Shown here: in pieces, positions 14,456-14,578 of the stretch | How the letters are laid out: each line of letters begins with the position of its first letter | Numbering within the stretch: position 1 is the first letter of the stretch | Assembly (NCBI GenBank): GCA_002427045.1 | Contig: DIPO01000014.1 | Span: 43,065 to 57,642, forward strand | Direction of reading: 5' to 3' | Source of the DNA: Firmicutes bacterium UBA5486 | Lineage (GTDB): Bacteria > Bacillota > UBA4882 > UBA10575 | DNA length: 14,578 bases | Position numbers and translations under genes: made by a program | Notes under the pieces: model-generated | What the model was told of the DNA's origin: nothing | Seen by the model: the letters and a program-made list of their open reading frames with translations, nothing else | Databases searched by the model: none

Positions 14456-14571
14456 GCTTTTTGCGTTGTCATTGATTTTTTCTGTCCCTGCACAATATAT
14501 TGATAGCCTAATACAAGCCCAACACTATATATTGTGTTGGGACCTTTTAAAAAGGACACAACGCAAAAAGC
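14456..14571. mobile_element. 116-bp palindromic element with 14-bp terminal inverted repeats, MITE-like
   Basis: GCTTTTTGCGTTGT (14456-14469) is the exact reverse complement of ACAACGCAAAAAGC (14558-14571). Between them lie an 8-bp hairpin, CCCAACAC/GTGTTGGG (14518-14525 and 14534-14541), and a palindrome, CCTTTTAAAAAGG (14543-14555). CACAATATAT (14491-14500) is largely mirrored at 14525-14535. TAATA occurs on both outer sides (14449-14453 and 14574-14578), each 2 nt from the repeat, and could be a target duplication. No open frame is inside. A non-autonomous transposable element is the best fit; one end of a larger insertion sequence, or a folded regulatory RNA, are alternatives. The preceding stretch 14393-14455 shows nothing recognisable. 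Confidence 0.55.
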
Positions 14572-14578
14572 TTTAATA

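Overview
The window looks like chromosomal DNA from a low-GC, endospore-forming member of the Firmicutes (Bacillota), probably an anaerobic lineage. The evidence is strong AAGGAGG-type ribosome binding sites, GTG and TTG starts, A+T-rich spacers, SPOCS-domain (DUF3794) proteins, a YteA-type DksA/TraR zinc-finger protein, a SpoIIM-like membrane protein, and the gene order ruvC-ruvA-ruvB-queH-DUF2905-recO. The placement is by family content only; no species can be named from the sequence.

Left part (1-5316): three SPOCS or SPOCS-like proteins in a row. The first is only a C-terminal fragment, with a repeating VVTDV block. The second is a membrane-anchored protein with three SPOCS units spaced exactly 411 nt apart and a strong in-frame internal start site. 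The third is a divergent soluble relative whose stop codon abuts the start of a GT4-type glycosyltransferase. Rho-independent terminators follow the first and second genes. This block is plausibly a spore-envelope locus, with the last two genes translationally coupled.

Middle part (5380-7592): a DUF5665 membrane protein and a YteA-family zinc-finger protein on the plus strand end at a bidirectional terminator. Facing them is a minus-strand M28 metallopeptidase with two pairs of transmembrane helices inserted into its catalytic domain.

Right-centre (7690-11710): a DNA-repair operon, ruvC-ruvA-(209-nt gap)-ruvB-queH-DUF2905-recO. It encodes the Holliday-junction branch-migration and resolution machinery, the queuosine tRNA-modification enzyme QueH, a small membrane protein and the RecO mediator. 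The ruvA-ruvB gap holds two tandem copies, 86 nt apart, of a stem-loop whose arms differ by paired (compensating) substitutions. This is the most interesting unexplained structure in the window.

Right part (11752-14578): a SpoIIM-like gene behind a near-consensus sigma-A promoter and a leader of about 180 nt; then glyS (dimeric glycyl-tRNA synthetase) with a strong terminator shared with a small convergent glycine-rich gene; and at the edge a 116-bp element with 14-bp perfect terminal inverted repeats, which resembles a MITE or one end of an insertion sequence.
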